From: Turnera subulata
Lineage: Eukaryota > Streptophyta > Magnoliopsida > Malpighiales > Passifloraceae
Length of the DNA stretch: 64,000 bases
Direction of reading: 5' to 3'
NCBI GenBank assembly: GCA_028386065.3
Contig: JAKUCV010007760.1
Span: 1 to 64,000 of the forward strand
A program made the position numbers and the translations under genes. The notes beneath the pieces were generated by a model. The model was not told the DNA's origin. It saw nothing but the letters and a program-made list of their open reading frames with translations, and did not search any database. This document shows, in pieces, positions 1 through 11,159 of this stretch. Every line of letters begins with the position of its first letter. Positions within the stretch are counted from its first letter, which is position 1.

Positions 1-87
1 CACGTGGGCATGCGGTTGGCCGATTGACACTTGGTCCTCTTCCAAGTGCTGTTGGGCGGCATGCTGGTGTCCCTCAGCCGGATCCAT
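1..87 (-). other. Possible start of a gag-like ORF running off the window
   Basis: Read leftwards from an ATG at 85-87, this frame stays open for 29 codons to the window edge, beginning MDPAEGHQHAAQQH. It sits about 120 bp beyond the 3' end of the long LTR at 205-2676, where the gag gene of an LTR retrotransposon would begin. I do not recognise the protein, and I see no convincing tRNA primer-binding site just after the LTR. It could equally be chance reading. Only sequence to the left of the window can settle it. Confidence 0.25.
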
Positions 88-204
88 CTCGTCCTACCTA
101 TATGAAGATGTATGCATGAGTATCATGTTTATAGCATGTGGAGCAGGATATGCACAAACAATCAAACAACAACCAAGGACCTACAGCCCGCTCCGCTACA
201 AAAA

Positions 205-2676
205 TGAAACGCCCCGATCCGTATTTACCGTTATTCACAGTAAACACGTGGGACCACATACTATTACAATAACCACAACGGTAAATATCACATCCAGCAG
301 ATTAAAAGTACATAATACATCAACCGTACTTGTCCCGGTACGGGAACATTATTACTACAAGCATCAATCCATAGAGTTATAAACAGCAAGCAGCGGAAGT
401 CTTAATACAACACAACAATAGATAATGATATGGACATAATGCAACGCAGGATGGATCCGGGTCTGGCAGAGGGTGCGCCACAGCTTGCCTCGAACGTACC
501 TGAGCTACGCACAATCAATCTACGCGACCAGGTTGCGCAGGCGAGGGGTGAGTCCGAAGTGCTCACCGGGTAAAATCCATAAGCAAGTATGCATATACAT
601 TAACCGTAAATAAAACCAAGTCACATTAACAGCAAGAATCTGAAGTTTTCACGAACTCTAAATAACACATGCTTGTGATTCTAGACACGCTACACCAATT
701 TTATTATCAGGGCCCCTATCACTAGTTAAATGAAGGTCGTCGCCTGGTAGTCAAGCTAGCTAGCCCGTGGACCCTGCCCTGGTACCTCCACATAAAACTG
801 GCACAGACAGGGAGCAGGACCAACCACTAACTCTCCCCCAGCGCCTAAAATATAAATAACTGGTACAGACAGGAAGCAGGACCAACCACTAACTCTCCCC
901 CAGCACCAAAAGAATAAGACTACCATCTGGCCAAACCAACACCTAACTGTGACTTACTAGATGTCTAAGTGAGGCCAGTTTTATTATTCCTAGTTACTCA
1001 ATTCCTATTATCCTCCACTTCCTCATTATCCCGAGCAGGCTCACAGCCTCTCCGCTCGTCTGGATAATATAGACCACATGGCTTGGTACCTCAATACTAT
1101 ATTCCCACAATTCACAGTCAACAACAGCAACAGTAATATTCAACCAGTACCAGCATTTCTAACATTATCAATATCAACAACAGTGGCATTAACTCAACTT
1201 TGACGGCAACAAATTCCAAACAAAATCATCTCACAATAATTATTCACAGCAACAAGAATTATCTAAGCATATAACACGACAGCAACTTGGTACTACGGCA
1301 GTATATAAATAATTACTTATCCTCACCTTGGCCGATAAATTCCACAGGAAATTCGTCGATTGGCTCCGGTTCTACGTACTCGTACTCGTTATCAACTCCT
1401 ATTCAGCAAATAACGCATATTCACATAAAATGCACAAATAATGCTTATGATATGACGTACTGTAATACTAATTCTACTGAGTCATTCGTCCTGGTTCTTA
1501 CTCTATTTCACTATTTAATATCATAGTCTGGTCTCATTTCACCGTATTTACATCCGGTTATTAAATACTTTATAATCCTCCCTTCAAAGAAAAAGTTCCT
1601 TTGTATATAATATGTTTCTAAAAATTAATTACTAGTACTCCTAAAACAATATGTCAATTAATTATTTCTTTAAAACATATTTTATTTTCCTAATTCCTTT
1701 TTTCTTTTTTCTTTTTTTTTTTCAGAATTTTCGTTTTTTTAATTGGGCCGTGAACAGTTCGGTCCATGCACAGTACTAGGCCCGTGAACAGTCGGCCCGT
1801 GTACAGTGCAGACCCATGAACAGTGCCAGGTCTTGGGCCAGGCCAAGGACCCGACGGGTCAACCCGACCCGACCCGCGACCCAGCCACTAAAATGGGTTG
1901 CGTCTTCAACCTTAAACTCACCTGCAGAAGACGCGGGCGGCGAGCAGACGGCGAGGCGCTTGGACGGCGGGGAACGAGCGGCGCACGGTAAGGCACGGCT
2001 GTGGAGACCGGCGGCAGCAGGTGGAGGGCGGCAGTAGCAGCGGCACGGTGCTGACGGTTGCGGGTCGTGGAAGCGACGATGGTTGCGGTGGCTGCACGTG
2101 GTCGTTGCGTGGCTTCCTCGTCGTCGGCGGTGACGGCGCGACGAGAGCAAGGGAGGGTGGAGATGATGGTGTGTGGTTCAGGCGTGGAGGTGTAGGTGAT
2201 GGGGGTGGTGTTGGACGCGGGAAGAAGAAGGAAGAACAAGGAGATGGCGGGTTCTCTTTTTTTTTTTGGGGGTGTGCATGGTGTTGCATGGAGTGGCTTT
2301 ATAAGCAGGGTGTTGCTGGTCATGACAAGCATGGAAACGGCGTTCTTCACGAGCTCACAGGAAGCTTTTCACGGGTAGGTTCACGAGCAGGAGCAGGACG
2401 TCACGCTTGAACAGGGAAAATGTTGTGCATGTCATGCATGTGACATGCATGGAATGTATGACATGCATGGCTTATGGTGCAACTTGTATAGTGTACCGTT
2501 CGGCCCTGAGAACCCCATACTGATCCGTAAAACTCTTAAGAAAATCCCGAGCGTAGAACAAAGGTCGGTTTCGGAATCCGTTGCGTAATTTCCCAAGATT
2601 ATTTTATTTCACGGTAATTTATTATACAAGCCTATTTACAGTCCCGGTAAATGTAAAATTTACCCGGGCTGTTACA
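205..2676 (-). mobile_element. Long LTR (2.47 kb) of a Ty3/gypsy-type retrotransposon
   Basis: In minus orientation the element starts at 2676 with TGTAACAGCCCGGGTAAA and ends at 205 with ATCGGGGCGTTTCA, so it has TG...CA termini. Both ends, and internal blocks such as the 'cttcggactcacccctcgcctgcg' region near 520-555, are shared with the solo LTR at 23146-26703, so the two belong to one family. The 5-bp flanks do not match (aaaaa at 200-204, gaggt at 2677-2681). It may therefore be the 5' LTR of an element continuing to the left rather than a solo LTR. It has a GC-rich centre (1800-2250) with several overlapping pseudo-ORFs and a tandem duplication at 799-907. No polypurine tract is seen outside 2676, which also argues against a 3' LTR. 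Confidence 0.75.
799..907. repeat. Tandem duplication, period 62 bp
   Basis: Two imperfect copies (799-845 and 861-907) share the core 'caggaccaaccactaact', with only a few substitutions across about 47 bp. They are separated by a short AT-rich spacer. The duplication is inside the minus-strand LTR. Confidence 0.85.
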
Positions 2677-4761
2677 GAGGTAATTCAAATGAAATTAAAA
2701 TTTGACGTGACCTTATCTAAAAAAAATTATTCGAGAATGATATTGAATTGACAAGTAATTAGTGTGGATTTTTTAATTAATCTGACAAACACCGGTGTGA
2801 CCAAACACAAAACTTGAATTTAGAAATTGGATCATGAAGGCGTGTAGATACATGTGGGCTTAGGATACTCAGGATGTTTTAAATTCCGGGGACACTCAGA
2901 TACCTAAATCAGCATAGAGTTTGATATAGTGTGTTAGAAAAGGAAATTGTTCAAGGTAGGAATGAGTAGTGTACCTTATACTCGGAGGCATTTTATCGTT
3001 AAATAATCGTTGGACTGCGTTTCTAGAAAGATCTGGCGAGATACAAAATCTGATTCAAAACATGGATACGGATCAAAGAGAATCCTAATAGGCAGATCTA
3101 GGCTCAAGATACTTTGTTCAGCCCAGATTTGAATCAGGCCTCATCAATTTATTTGGGGGAGCAGATGGAAACGGAGTCCAGTTTCCCAGGAATCCCACAA
3201 AACTGGGCTTTAAGATGCAATAATACCCAGCCCAATGCATTCGGTCGACTCTAGTCTAGATAAAGTCCAGCTTTCCAAGAAAATTCTCGTCTTCTTTCGC
3301 TTTTTCTTTCTCAGTCCTCACCCTCGCTTTGCCACGTGGACGGCGGTGAGGCGGTGACGTCTTGTACGAAAACGACGCGGTCAATTTGCAAATGATGATC
3401 TTTTTTTTTTTACACGTCCCATCTTTCTCCACCATACCAGTGCTCTCTCCCATGGGCCCATACCTCCATCTGGCCCACCCAAGCCCATAACAAAAGTCCA
3501 CCGCCACATAAACACCCACCCAGAGTCGGTGGTCCAGATTTAAATACTCGATTGTACAAAAAGTAATAATAATTCAAAGAATACAATTGTGCCAATCCAC
3601 CTCTGCAAACTTGGGTGCTTTTTAATCCCGGCGCTTCCAGTCAAGGCCCATAGTGTGATGCGGCCGAATATGGCCTTCCACACGGTGGGGTATTGGCCGT
3701 TGAGCCCGATGATTCCCCGGTATTATGACGCGTGGCAGGTGAGGGTGTCCGCTGGTGCTCCGGTTGGGCAGTCTCTCCTATGAGGAGGGTCTAATGTCAG
3801 GATGTAACCGGTATTGACCGGGGCCTGGACCAACGGGGCGATGATGACACCACTGATGCTTTTTTTTTTCGACAAAAAAAAAACTTGGGTGCTTTTTTTT
3901 TTTTTCTTGAGAAAAAGTACGAAAAGAAATTCTAGTTTCAAAATGCATGAAGTGAATAAATAACATGTATTTTGATTTAAAAAGAAAGAAAACGACGATG
4001 AAACCAAACTATTGCCGCAAGGATATGAGTTAAACCAATATGTTCACATTGGAAATAACATATGTTTGGTGTGGATCTTATGTTTTCAGGCATATCATTT
4101 TTGTTTAGAATCCGAGTTTGATTTTTGACGATACAGACGGTATATTTTATGAGGCGGGTCTAATATTGTATTGTAATCGAAAGTCCTAAACCTGCCCCGA
4201 AAGGACGAAGATGACAATGTAGATATTTTCTCGAGAAAAATAAATATTCTACCGCATACGAATATATTATAAATAATAAGTTTGTGATAATATATATTAA
4301 TTTAATCAATTAGGCACCGTCCATTAAAAAAATTACTTCTGCACCGAACATAAAAATAAAAAACAATGTTAGCATAAAAATAGCATAAAAAAAAACGATG
4401 TCAGTGCTAGAAGAAGTGAATCCATCGACCTAGTAGTCGAATTCAAAACCCTGACCGTATAACCCTTTTAGACAAGTTTTGAAAAATTAATTAATTGATT
4501 TTGGACTAACCACGACCAAAAAAAAAAAAAGTTTTAGGTACATCAATCAAAAGATTTAGGGCTTTAATTTGTGAAGAAAAATGCGACACCTGGCATGACA
4601 TGTAAGCAAAAAGCGAGGGCTTTATGTTTCTTTTTGGGTTTGGGCTCCACGCGAAGGCTTAGCTGCTTCCACCACACGATTGGATAAGTCAAACTATCGC
4701 ACCTTCCCGAACACGCTTTTGCAACAACAATAATGTTTTCAATGTTGTTTGTGTGTGTGTG
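2677..4761. other. Intergenic region upstream of the SMR gene
   Basis: No coding sequence is supported here. A G-box (CACGTGG, near 3332) and a TGACGTC element lie 25-30 bp apart, about 1.5 kb upstream of the SMR gene. Homopolymer tracts and one retroposon insertion (3624-3880) account for the rest that can be recognised. Confidence 0.5.
3624..3880 (+). mobile_element. Small retroposon (SINE or truncated LINE), 257 bp, with 17-bp TSD
   Basis: The segment is flanked by the perfect 17-bp direct repeat AAACTTGGGTGCTTTTT (3607-3623 and 3881-3897). It ends in a T-run followed by 'cgac' and an A tail. It is clearly more GC-rich than its surroundings. Long TSDs and an A tail indicate target-primed reverse transcription. 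No clear pol III box B is visible, so a 5'-truncated LINE 3' end is as likely as a SINE. Confidence 0.65.
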
Positions 4762-4773
4762 TATATATATAAA
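4762..4773 (+). promoter_or_regulatory. TATA box of the SMR gene
   Basis: A TATATATATAAA motif follows a short GT repeat. It predicts transcription starting near 4795-4800, which places the upstream in-frame ATG at 4794 at or before the 5' end of the mRNA and favours the ATG at 4863 as the start codon. Confidence 0.6.
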
Positions 4774-4862
4774 GATTAGTTAGGGTCTTAGGGATGAACA
4801 TTGCACAGGGAATTCAAGCTAAACAAAAGAAATTTCAAGTTTTTTTTCCTGTTTTAGTAATA

Positions 4863-5078
4863 ATGGAAATGGAAGAAGGTTGCATGACGCCGAGGCACGT
4901 CGGGAGCCGGATACCGGCGGCAGGGTTGGTGTGTCCGCCGCCACCCAGGAAGAAACCGGCTGTTTATTATGAGGAGGAGAGGAAACGAGACCCACCAAAG
5001 GGAGGCTATTTTCAGCCACCTGATCTTGAAGCTTTCTTCACAATTATTGCTCCAATTAGAAGGCAGGCTTGCAGTTGA
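4863..5078 (+). CDS. SMR: SIAMESE-related cyclin-dependent kinase inhibitor (SMR)
   Basis: This is a 71-residue plant-specific CDK inhibitor gene without introns. Seen in the protein: the N-terminal EEGCMTP motif (residues 4-10), the conserved [16 protein letters not shown] stretch (16-31), and the C-terminal [11 protein letters not shown] motif (49-59), which resembles the cyclin-interaction end of SIM/SMR proteins. Family knowledge: SIM/SMR proteins bind CDK-cyclin complexes in the nucleus, block mitosis, and promote endoreduplication or stress-induced arrest. The short length, with the CxTP motif right at the N terminus, is most like the SMR4 type, though I cannot fix the orthologue. An in-frame ATG at 4794 would add 23 residues lacking family similarity. 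I reject it because the TATA box at 4762-4773 puts the mRNA start at about that place. Confidence 0.85.
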   Translation: MEMEEGCMTPRHVGSRIPAAGLVCPPPPRKKPAVYYEEERKRDPPKGGYFQPPDLEAFFTIIAPIRRQACS

Positions 5079-8000
5079 AAGCTGACTACCCCCAAACACG
5101 TACTGGGCCTAGCTAGCTACATATGGGTTTCAAATTAAAGGTGGATTTTAATTCTTTGTTTCTTCATTTTTGTATATTTGTGCCAGTACTTCCAGAGCTA
5201 GCTACAAGTGACAAGTTGATGTTAGGATTGTTTAGGAAGACAACGTTAGATACACCTCCCTCCTCCACTCGAGTTGGGTTTTTGGCTGTGTAATATTGAG
5301 CGATCGTGTTTATAAATGTTGTTGCTTGCCAGCGATATCATTTTTTGTCTCTATGGGATGTCTTCGGTGTGTTTCTGTTATATTTTGCTTGGAATTGTTG
5401 ATTTCTATGGTCGGTTTAAAGATAGCCAGAATTTACTCTTTTTTTTTTCGGTCGGAAACCGGGCAGGAATATGTATTGAAAGCTTAGCAATATACAAAAT
5501 ACAAAAAAGCTGGTTGTATACCCAGAATTCCCCTCTTAATTGCTTCTCCTGTTTTGCAATCAACATTTTTGTCGAGTTATTTGTTGCGAGACCTCGACCA
5601 TTTACCGCTTTGGCGTTAGCCAATTTAGGGAGGCACAAAAGCTTATATTTATTTTCGTGATGCACTTTGCCCTGCATAATTGGCCGTGTCCGAAAACGAA
5701 ATAATAATTTGCTCGATTTCTCCTCGTGGTATTTGTGACGGAGCTTTTCCTTTGGGCAATTGCTTGAACCATAACAATGTGTTTTTGCTTAATAGGCCTT
5801 GTCACGATTCAACAACACCAAATTTCATCCAAAACTTTTTGAAATGCGCAATGGGACTAGTGTTTTTTTTTTTTTTCTAATCCAAAAACAGATTTGGTGT
5901 GACCAGCCCAGTTACTAGGGTCTTTATGTCATAGGCCTAAGGTCAAAGTCGATGAATCTTAAGACCATGGTTTGTCTAACACCAAGCCTAGTCCGAATAT
6001 CTCTCACGCTATGTAGACCTAGTGTTTTAAATCCGAATTGGTCGAATCTGGGTGATTATGATCTGGTAGTTTCCGGATCAAAACAATGCAAATACATTTT
6101 TTTTAAATTTTTCCGAGACAATGCAAATGCTTGGATCCTTACTCAGCAAAGCGATGGCATTGGGGAGGAGACACAAGCACCAGCAGTGAACTCAAAGGCA
6201 GTATTAATCTTGGTACCTATCTTTGTCTTTCCTGATTAATTTGATAACTGGGATCTAAACCTGCCTTAATTTTTCCGAGGAAAAAAAGAGAATCATAGCA
6301 TTGAATAACGTCCTTCAAGGGAGTTTGAATTTTTGTACTCTCTAAACACGGTCCGAAATCTTTCTCAATATTGTTTTGCATTGAAAATTTTTACCATGCA
6401 TGTGTGTTATTTCGCTGTAGTTTCACTTATTTCTTTCTCATTGATTTTTTTTTTTTTTTTTTACTTCGAAAACCCATGAGAAGCCCAAAAAACAATACGA
6501 CTTTTCTTTTAAAGAACAAAGAATTCAAGACCAAAGTATTATCCGATCCGATTCGCACTTGGATTTAAATGCTCTAAAGCCCACTTCCTCTATCCAAGAC
6601 CCAAAGAGGGAGCCCTATAGAAGAAAAAACATAACGGGGAACCAAAACCACCCATTTTTCTTCAAGAAGAAACAAGACACAGTGGACTACACCAAAGCCC
6701 AAGGGAAAGCACCACATTTATCATCGTCCTCCCAGTCCATGCTTCTTCATTTTTGGTTTGCACCGCCGTGCTTTTTGTGGCCATTACTAATCCTTTTTTT
6801 TTAAAAAAAAAAACTTTAAAATGGAATAAGTTACAATCTAATTTTAAAATGAAATACTTAATTAATCACTTCAAAGAACTAATAAAAAAATAAAACTAAC
6901 TTTGATAATATTTTTATAAATTGGGACCCATTTTTTATGTGAGAACAAAGGGAGAAAAAGATGAAGTGATAGGCCAGCTTCTAAGAATACATTATCCCCA
7001 ATTAATCTGATTTGAGCTATTTCCTTCATAGAAGACAGAGGCCAATTCTCTTCCTGATCTCTATCTGGTGGTGATATGTACTGATTCAATAACTTAGTCA
7101 TCATTACCTTCTCCCCAAAACAACTGTACAACACCCTTACATTTATGGCTTAGAACCCTTCCCTTTCTTTTATGTGGGATCCTATAATATATGTTTCTCA
7201 ATCAAGCTCCACTGGCCCTCAATTTTTTGGATCCAATTACATGATTTACCATTAGATTTTTTTTGGCTGCGCCAAAGATTAACCAAATTTGTGATGTTTT
7301 TACGACCCCATTGAAGATAGTACCCAACAACTGAAAATTGCATGGGTTCATATGGTTTTGTCTGGGTTAAAATCGAATTCTTAACTAAGATGCCCTTTAT
7401 CTCTAGTATTCATGTTTTATAATCATGAGTTAGGGTCGGAAATCCTAGATCAAGATAAAATATGAACAACTAGGGGAATCTTGCTGTCGGTGAGGTCGCA
7501 TTACTCACTATATCAGGAAGTGCAATTGGCCTTCTCTAGGTAGATGAAGGATTGGAATAGAATTAGTGTGGGTCCATGGATGCGTGCCAAGGAGAGGTGA
7601 TCGAGAAGTATTATCCCGGTGAAGAAAATGAACTCCTTTAAAGAGTGGAAGGAAAAAGAACTGCTCAAGTTCAGATGGAAGGAGTTGAAACAGGAGGAGA
7701 AAGAACACAGCCTATAAACCAAATACAAAAGAATAATCTGAATTGCAACTGCAGGTAGTACGTATTGAAGAACCGACGATGGATCAGATACAAGAAAATG
7801 ACCCCTAAAAAACTAGGGGTAAGCATCAGAAAACAAAATTTGTGGGTAACTCTGTTGAGATTACGAAAAGGGTGCATCAAGGTTTGGCTGCAATTTATTG
7901 AGGAATTGGTTTAGGAGACCTACTATGACTCCATAGTAATTAATTTCCATGTGCAAAAAGCGGAGCTAGAAAAGACTCGGCGCTTAATTAACATGGGCAG

Positions 8001-8917
8001 TACTGTACCACCCATCAACTGCCGAGTTTGAGAGAAAGAAATAAATGGAGAGGTAGGTTCTTGGAGTTATATATGCCTAGTTTGAAGGAGACGAAAGCCG
8101 GGAAACAACTGAGGTTGGGAAAGGATCATCTCCCAACGGAACCTGAGTGATGGTGGTCAATAGTAAGGATGAGTATCTACCGAACTTGGACTCATCCTTA
8201 CCCTTAAGTTCTCTCATGCCAAATAGGGATGAATTTTTTTTTTATGCAATCCAAAGATTGAGTCCAGAATGCTCAATCACGGATAAAAGGAACTGCCTAC
8301 GGTGGCCAACTGACTGAGGATTGCGATAGCTGGAAGTCGAGTTCGAGCCAATGCTCCTCTCGAGCAGCCCTTTTGGTATTGTTGAGGAAATTAATCAAGT
8401 GGTATTCTTACATTGTCAAGTGGGAATGACGTTTGGGAACGCTTTGCGTTGGGTGGTTGCCCTACATTACCATGTCAAATCCTTCTCTCATTTGTCGCTA
8501 GCCTCAAGCGATCGGGTGGGTTCAAATCAAGAACAATATCTTGTCAAGGCCTCTTTATATATTATTTCTTGCTATGCATGTTTATTTACAGGCATGGATA
8601 TGATTTGCAGTGGAAACTATTAACCTCTGTATATTATTTCCTTAAGTTTTATGCATGGTTTGTAATAGTTTAGTTCTGGCGCTTTCCAGTTTGCATTAAT
8701 TAATTTATCAACTATGAATGATATGCTCTCGACAAATTAAAAAAATAATCATGATTGATTGGCATATAGTTTACTACTTCAATGGCAAATCCGGGCACAT
8801 TGCATTGAAGGATTCATCTGTTATATACAGATGTCTCCATTGTTTCATACATGAAAATATCATTGTCCCACTGAAAAAGGTCTAAGGACAACCATTTCTT
8901 TCCCTGTAGAACGCTTT
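5079..8917. other. Intergenic region, no supported gene
   Basis: The first few hundred bases are presumably the SMR 3' UTR. The segment at about 5438-5860 looks like a degraded minus-strand retroposon: poly-T at 5438-5447 is preceded, in minus orientation, by a LINE-like 3' end. I found no target-site duplication and its short ORFs match nothing I know. The remainder is AT-rich with homopolymer tracts at about 5862, 6448 and 6795, and shows no gene. Confidence 0.5.
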
Positions 8918-8925
8918 AGTATAAT

Positions 8926-9662
8926 TTAGGGGTGGCAAAGTGGGTGTTCATGGATATCCATGGTTTGGGTCATAATGGGTCATACCCATTTATATCTATT
9001 TATCCATTTATGATCCATTAAAAAATTTAAATAGATACCCAAACCCATTTAAACCCATTTAATGTGGGTTACTCATTTATCTATTTAGACCCATTTAATG
9101 TGGGTGTACCTATTTACTCATATAATATTAAGACTTAATATATATTTTTAAAATTTGTATCTTAAATTTTTTAACTTTATGAATGTTAATCCGACCTAGT
9201 TATTAACCCGACATAGCCAATACGAGCCTAACTAGGCGCGAACGAGATGTGCTCGGTCTGGTTTAAATTGGCCTATATGAGCCCAATATGGTTTGGACTA
9301 TGTTGGGCCCAACTAGGCCCACATCCGGCTCAACTAGGCCCATATGGGACGGGCCCAAATAGGCCCACTCGAGCAAAATCGGGCTCATATTGGTTGGGCC
9401 GGGATGGGCCCAATAGGCCCAATTAGGCCCAAATGAGTTGGGCCCATCTTGACCCACGTGGATAATTGAATTAGATTACTAATATATGGGTTCATGGATA
9501 TCTATTACCCAACCCATATAAACCCACTATTTTATTGGTTAAATGGATAAATTATCCAATTAGACCCATATAAAATTGTACTGACCCATTTATACCTATT
9601 ACCTATTTATCCATGGGTTAAATGGGTAATCCATTGGGTACCCAACCCATTTTGCCACCTCT
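8926..9662. mobile_element. Non-autonomous hAT-like foldback element with 8-bp TSD
   Basis: The 737-bp element has terminal inverted repeats: 'aggggtggcaaagtgggt' on the left and the reverse complement of 'acccattttgccacct' on the right. It is flanked by the 8-bp direct repeat AGTATAAT (8918-8925 and 9663-9670), as expected for hAT elements. Both arms are filled with variants of 'tgggtcatacccattta', giving a long imperfect palindrome. The centre (9260-9450) is a run of 'gggcccaactaggccca'-like units. It has no transposase ORF. Confidence 0.8.
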
Positions 9663-10483
9663 AGTATAATCCCACGCAATATTACCAATAGGCAATTTTC
9701 CCATAAATTAAAAAGAGAGGCAATTTTCTTCCTGAAATATTTCTATGTGGTAATGATATATACTGATCTGATGACGGATAATAAAACAAATTAAAATCAT
9801 GATTGATTGGCATATATACAAGTGATGATGAACAAGAAGTCACATTTTTTTCTGTTTGATTAGAACTAGCACAGTTTATCAGTTATTTTATTTTCCTGTT
9901 TGCTACTTATCGTTGAACTGTTAGAAATCTTGGATGGGGTACCAATTAGACCAAAGATTGGTTTCAAAAACATCCAAAAAAGGCCGTAAAATCTCAAAGG
10001 CGAAGGCACAGATGGAAAGCTCAAAAGGTCTAAAAGTGGCAAAGGAAGATATAACAATAATAAAAGGGCAATTAATCAAGAAAACCTAGGAGGCACCCAC
10101 TCTCTCTCTCTCCTTCACTCTTTGATATGAGGGGTGCCTGTCAATTCCAGCCCCCTGCACCAACTGGAAATGCTTGTAGAGGACGCAAATACTAACGTAT
10201 GCCCACCATTACTGGGATCAAGAAAGAAAGAAAATTGATTTCCCAAATATACTGAGATTGGCCATTATTCCTTTGACAACTGTAGAGTACTGACCTGGTC
10301 AGTGAGGATTAAAGATTTTGGTAAATTTGGCACCTAAGATTACGATGTACAACTGTTGCGGGCATACCATCTCTGTCTCAGCTGACAAATCTCTTAGGCA
10401 CCAACCAATCCTCGTATCTTTCGTATTGATTAACCTTAGCACTACCCCCCTCTCTCTCCTCTACTACCCCCCACCTCTTTGTG

Positions 10484-10493
10484 TATATATATA
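10484..10493 (+). promoter_or_regulatory. TATA box, probable promoter of the MIR172 primary transcript
   Basis: A TATATATATA motif follows a pyrimidine-rich stretch (10440-10480) in which 'tactacccccc' occurs twice. It predicts a transcription start near 10515-10525, about 500 bp upstream of the miR172 hairpin. This is a usual distance for plant pri-miRNAs. Confidence 0.5.
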
Positions 10494-10646
10494 CCCCTTC
10501 AAGCCCTCACCATACCAGCTACCTATACTCATAAACGTATTCTTCTCTTCTTCTCTGTGTGTTAGCTTTTTTTTTTTCTTGTCTTTCTCTCTCTTTTAAG
10601 GATTTGTTTTCTTCCTTTTGGTTTCTACGTAGTAAGATTTCTCTTC

Positions 10647-10784
10647 ATGGTCCCGCAAATTGTTTTGGCCCTTTGGCTCTTGTCGGTCTATACATGGAGA
10701 ACAGCCATGGATACCTCCTTCTTTAACTTTTGTTTTTTCATGTTCTTTAATTTCCTTTTCCTCCCTCATCAAGTGGGTCTTTAA
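10647..10784 (+). other. First small ORF of the predicted pri-MIR172 (45 codons)
   Basis: Downstream of the predicted transcription start, the first ATG (10647) opens a 45-codon frame beginning MVPQIVLALWLL and rich in Phe and Leu. Some plant pri-miRNAs encode regulatory micropeptides (miPEPs) in the first ORF upstream of the hairpin, and the position fits. The sequence itself does not show that it is translated. It may be a chance ORF in a T-rich leader. Confidence 0.25.
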
Positions 10785-11021
10785 TTACTTATCTAACAGG
10801 ATCTGGGCTCGGGCTTCACCTTTTGGTTTCTTGCTTTATGTTGTTTGGGTCCTTTCCTCTACTTTTTTTAAATTGCAAAGATCACTGTTAGGGTTAGGCT
10901 TTAGGGTTCCTTTTGTGAACCACAGTTATAACCAATTCATTTCTTTTCCTTTTCTTTTTCTACCGTTTGCATGGGAGTACTGATGATGGTGATGACCACC
11001 AAGATCCAAGGAAAACGCACC

Positions 11022-11159
11022 AGTCACTGTTTGCGGATGGAGCATCATCAAGATTCACATATTTTATGCATGGAAAAGGGCTTGTGGCTTTCCATAGTCA
11101 ATATCCATTGCCCCTTTGATATGGGAATCTTGATGATGCTGCAGCGGCAATAAGTGGCT
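11022..11159 (+). ncRNA. MIR172: MIR172 microRNA precursor
   Basis: A near-perfect hairpin carries the mature miR172 on its 3' arm (11124-11144; starts GGAATCTTGATG, ends CTGCAG). The passenger strand is on the 5' arm (11039-11059; starts GGAGCATCATC, ends ATTCACA). The two 21-nt strands pair with 2-nt 3' overhangs at both ends, as DCL1 products should. Pairing extends below the duplex (agtcactgtttgcgg against ccgcaataagtggct-type bases). Family role: miR172 represses APETALA2-like transcription factors by cleavage and translational block, and promotes phase change and flowering. The mature form has the 5' G of Arabidopsis miR172e and the 3' CAG of miR172c/d. A TATA box lies about 540 bp upstream. 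The ORF at 10971-11153 that overlaps the hairpin is accidental. Confidence 0.95.

Noticed and set aside
1776..2410. Overlapping ORFs on both strands, up to 163 codons
   Set aside because: Same situation in the GC-rich centre of the minus-strand LTR. There is no domain and no conserved frame between the two LTRs.
4794..5078. Longer version of the SMR protein from an upstream ATG
   Set aside because: The TATA box at 4762-4773 predicts an mRNA start at about 4795, and the extra 23 residues lack family motifs.
5405..5805. Two minus-strand ORFs that look weakly protein-like
   Set aside because: No recognisable domain and no start signals. The context suggests a degraded retroposon without an identifiable family.
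10971..11153. 60-codon ORF over the miR172 hairpin
   Set aside because: It is explained by the hairpin arms. There is no independent coding evidence.
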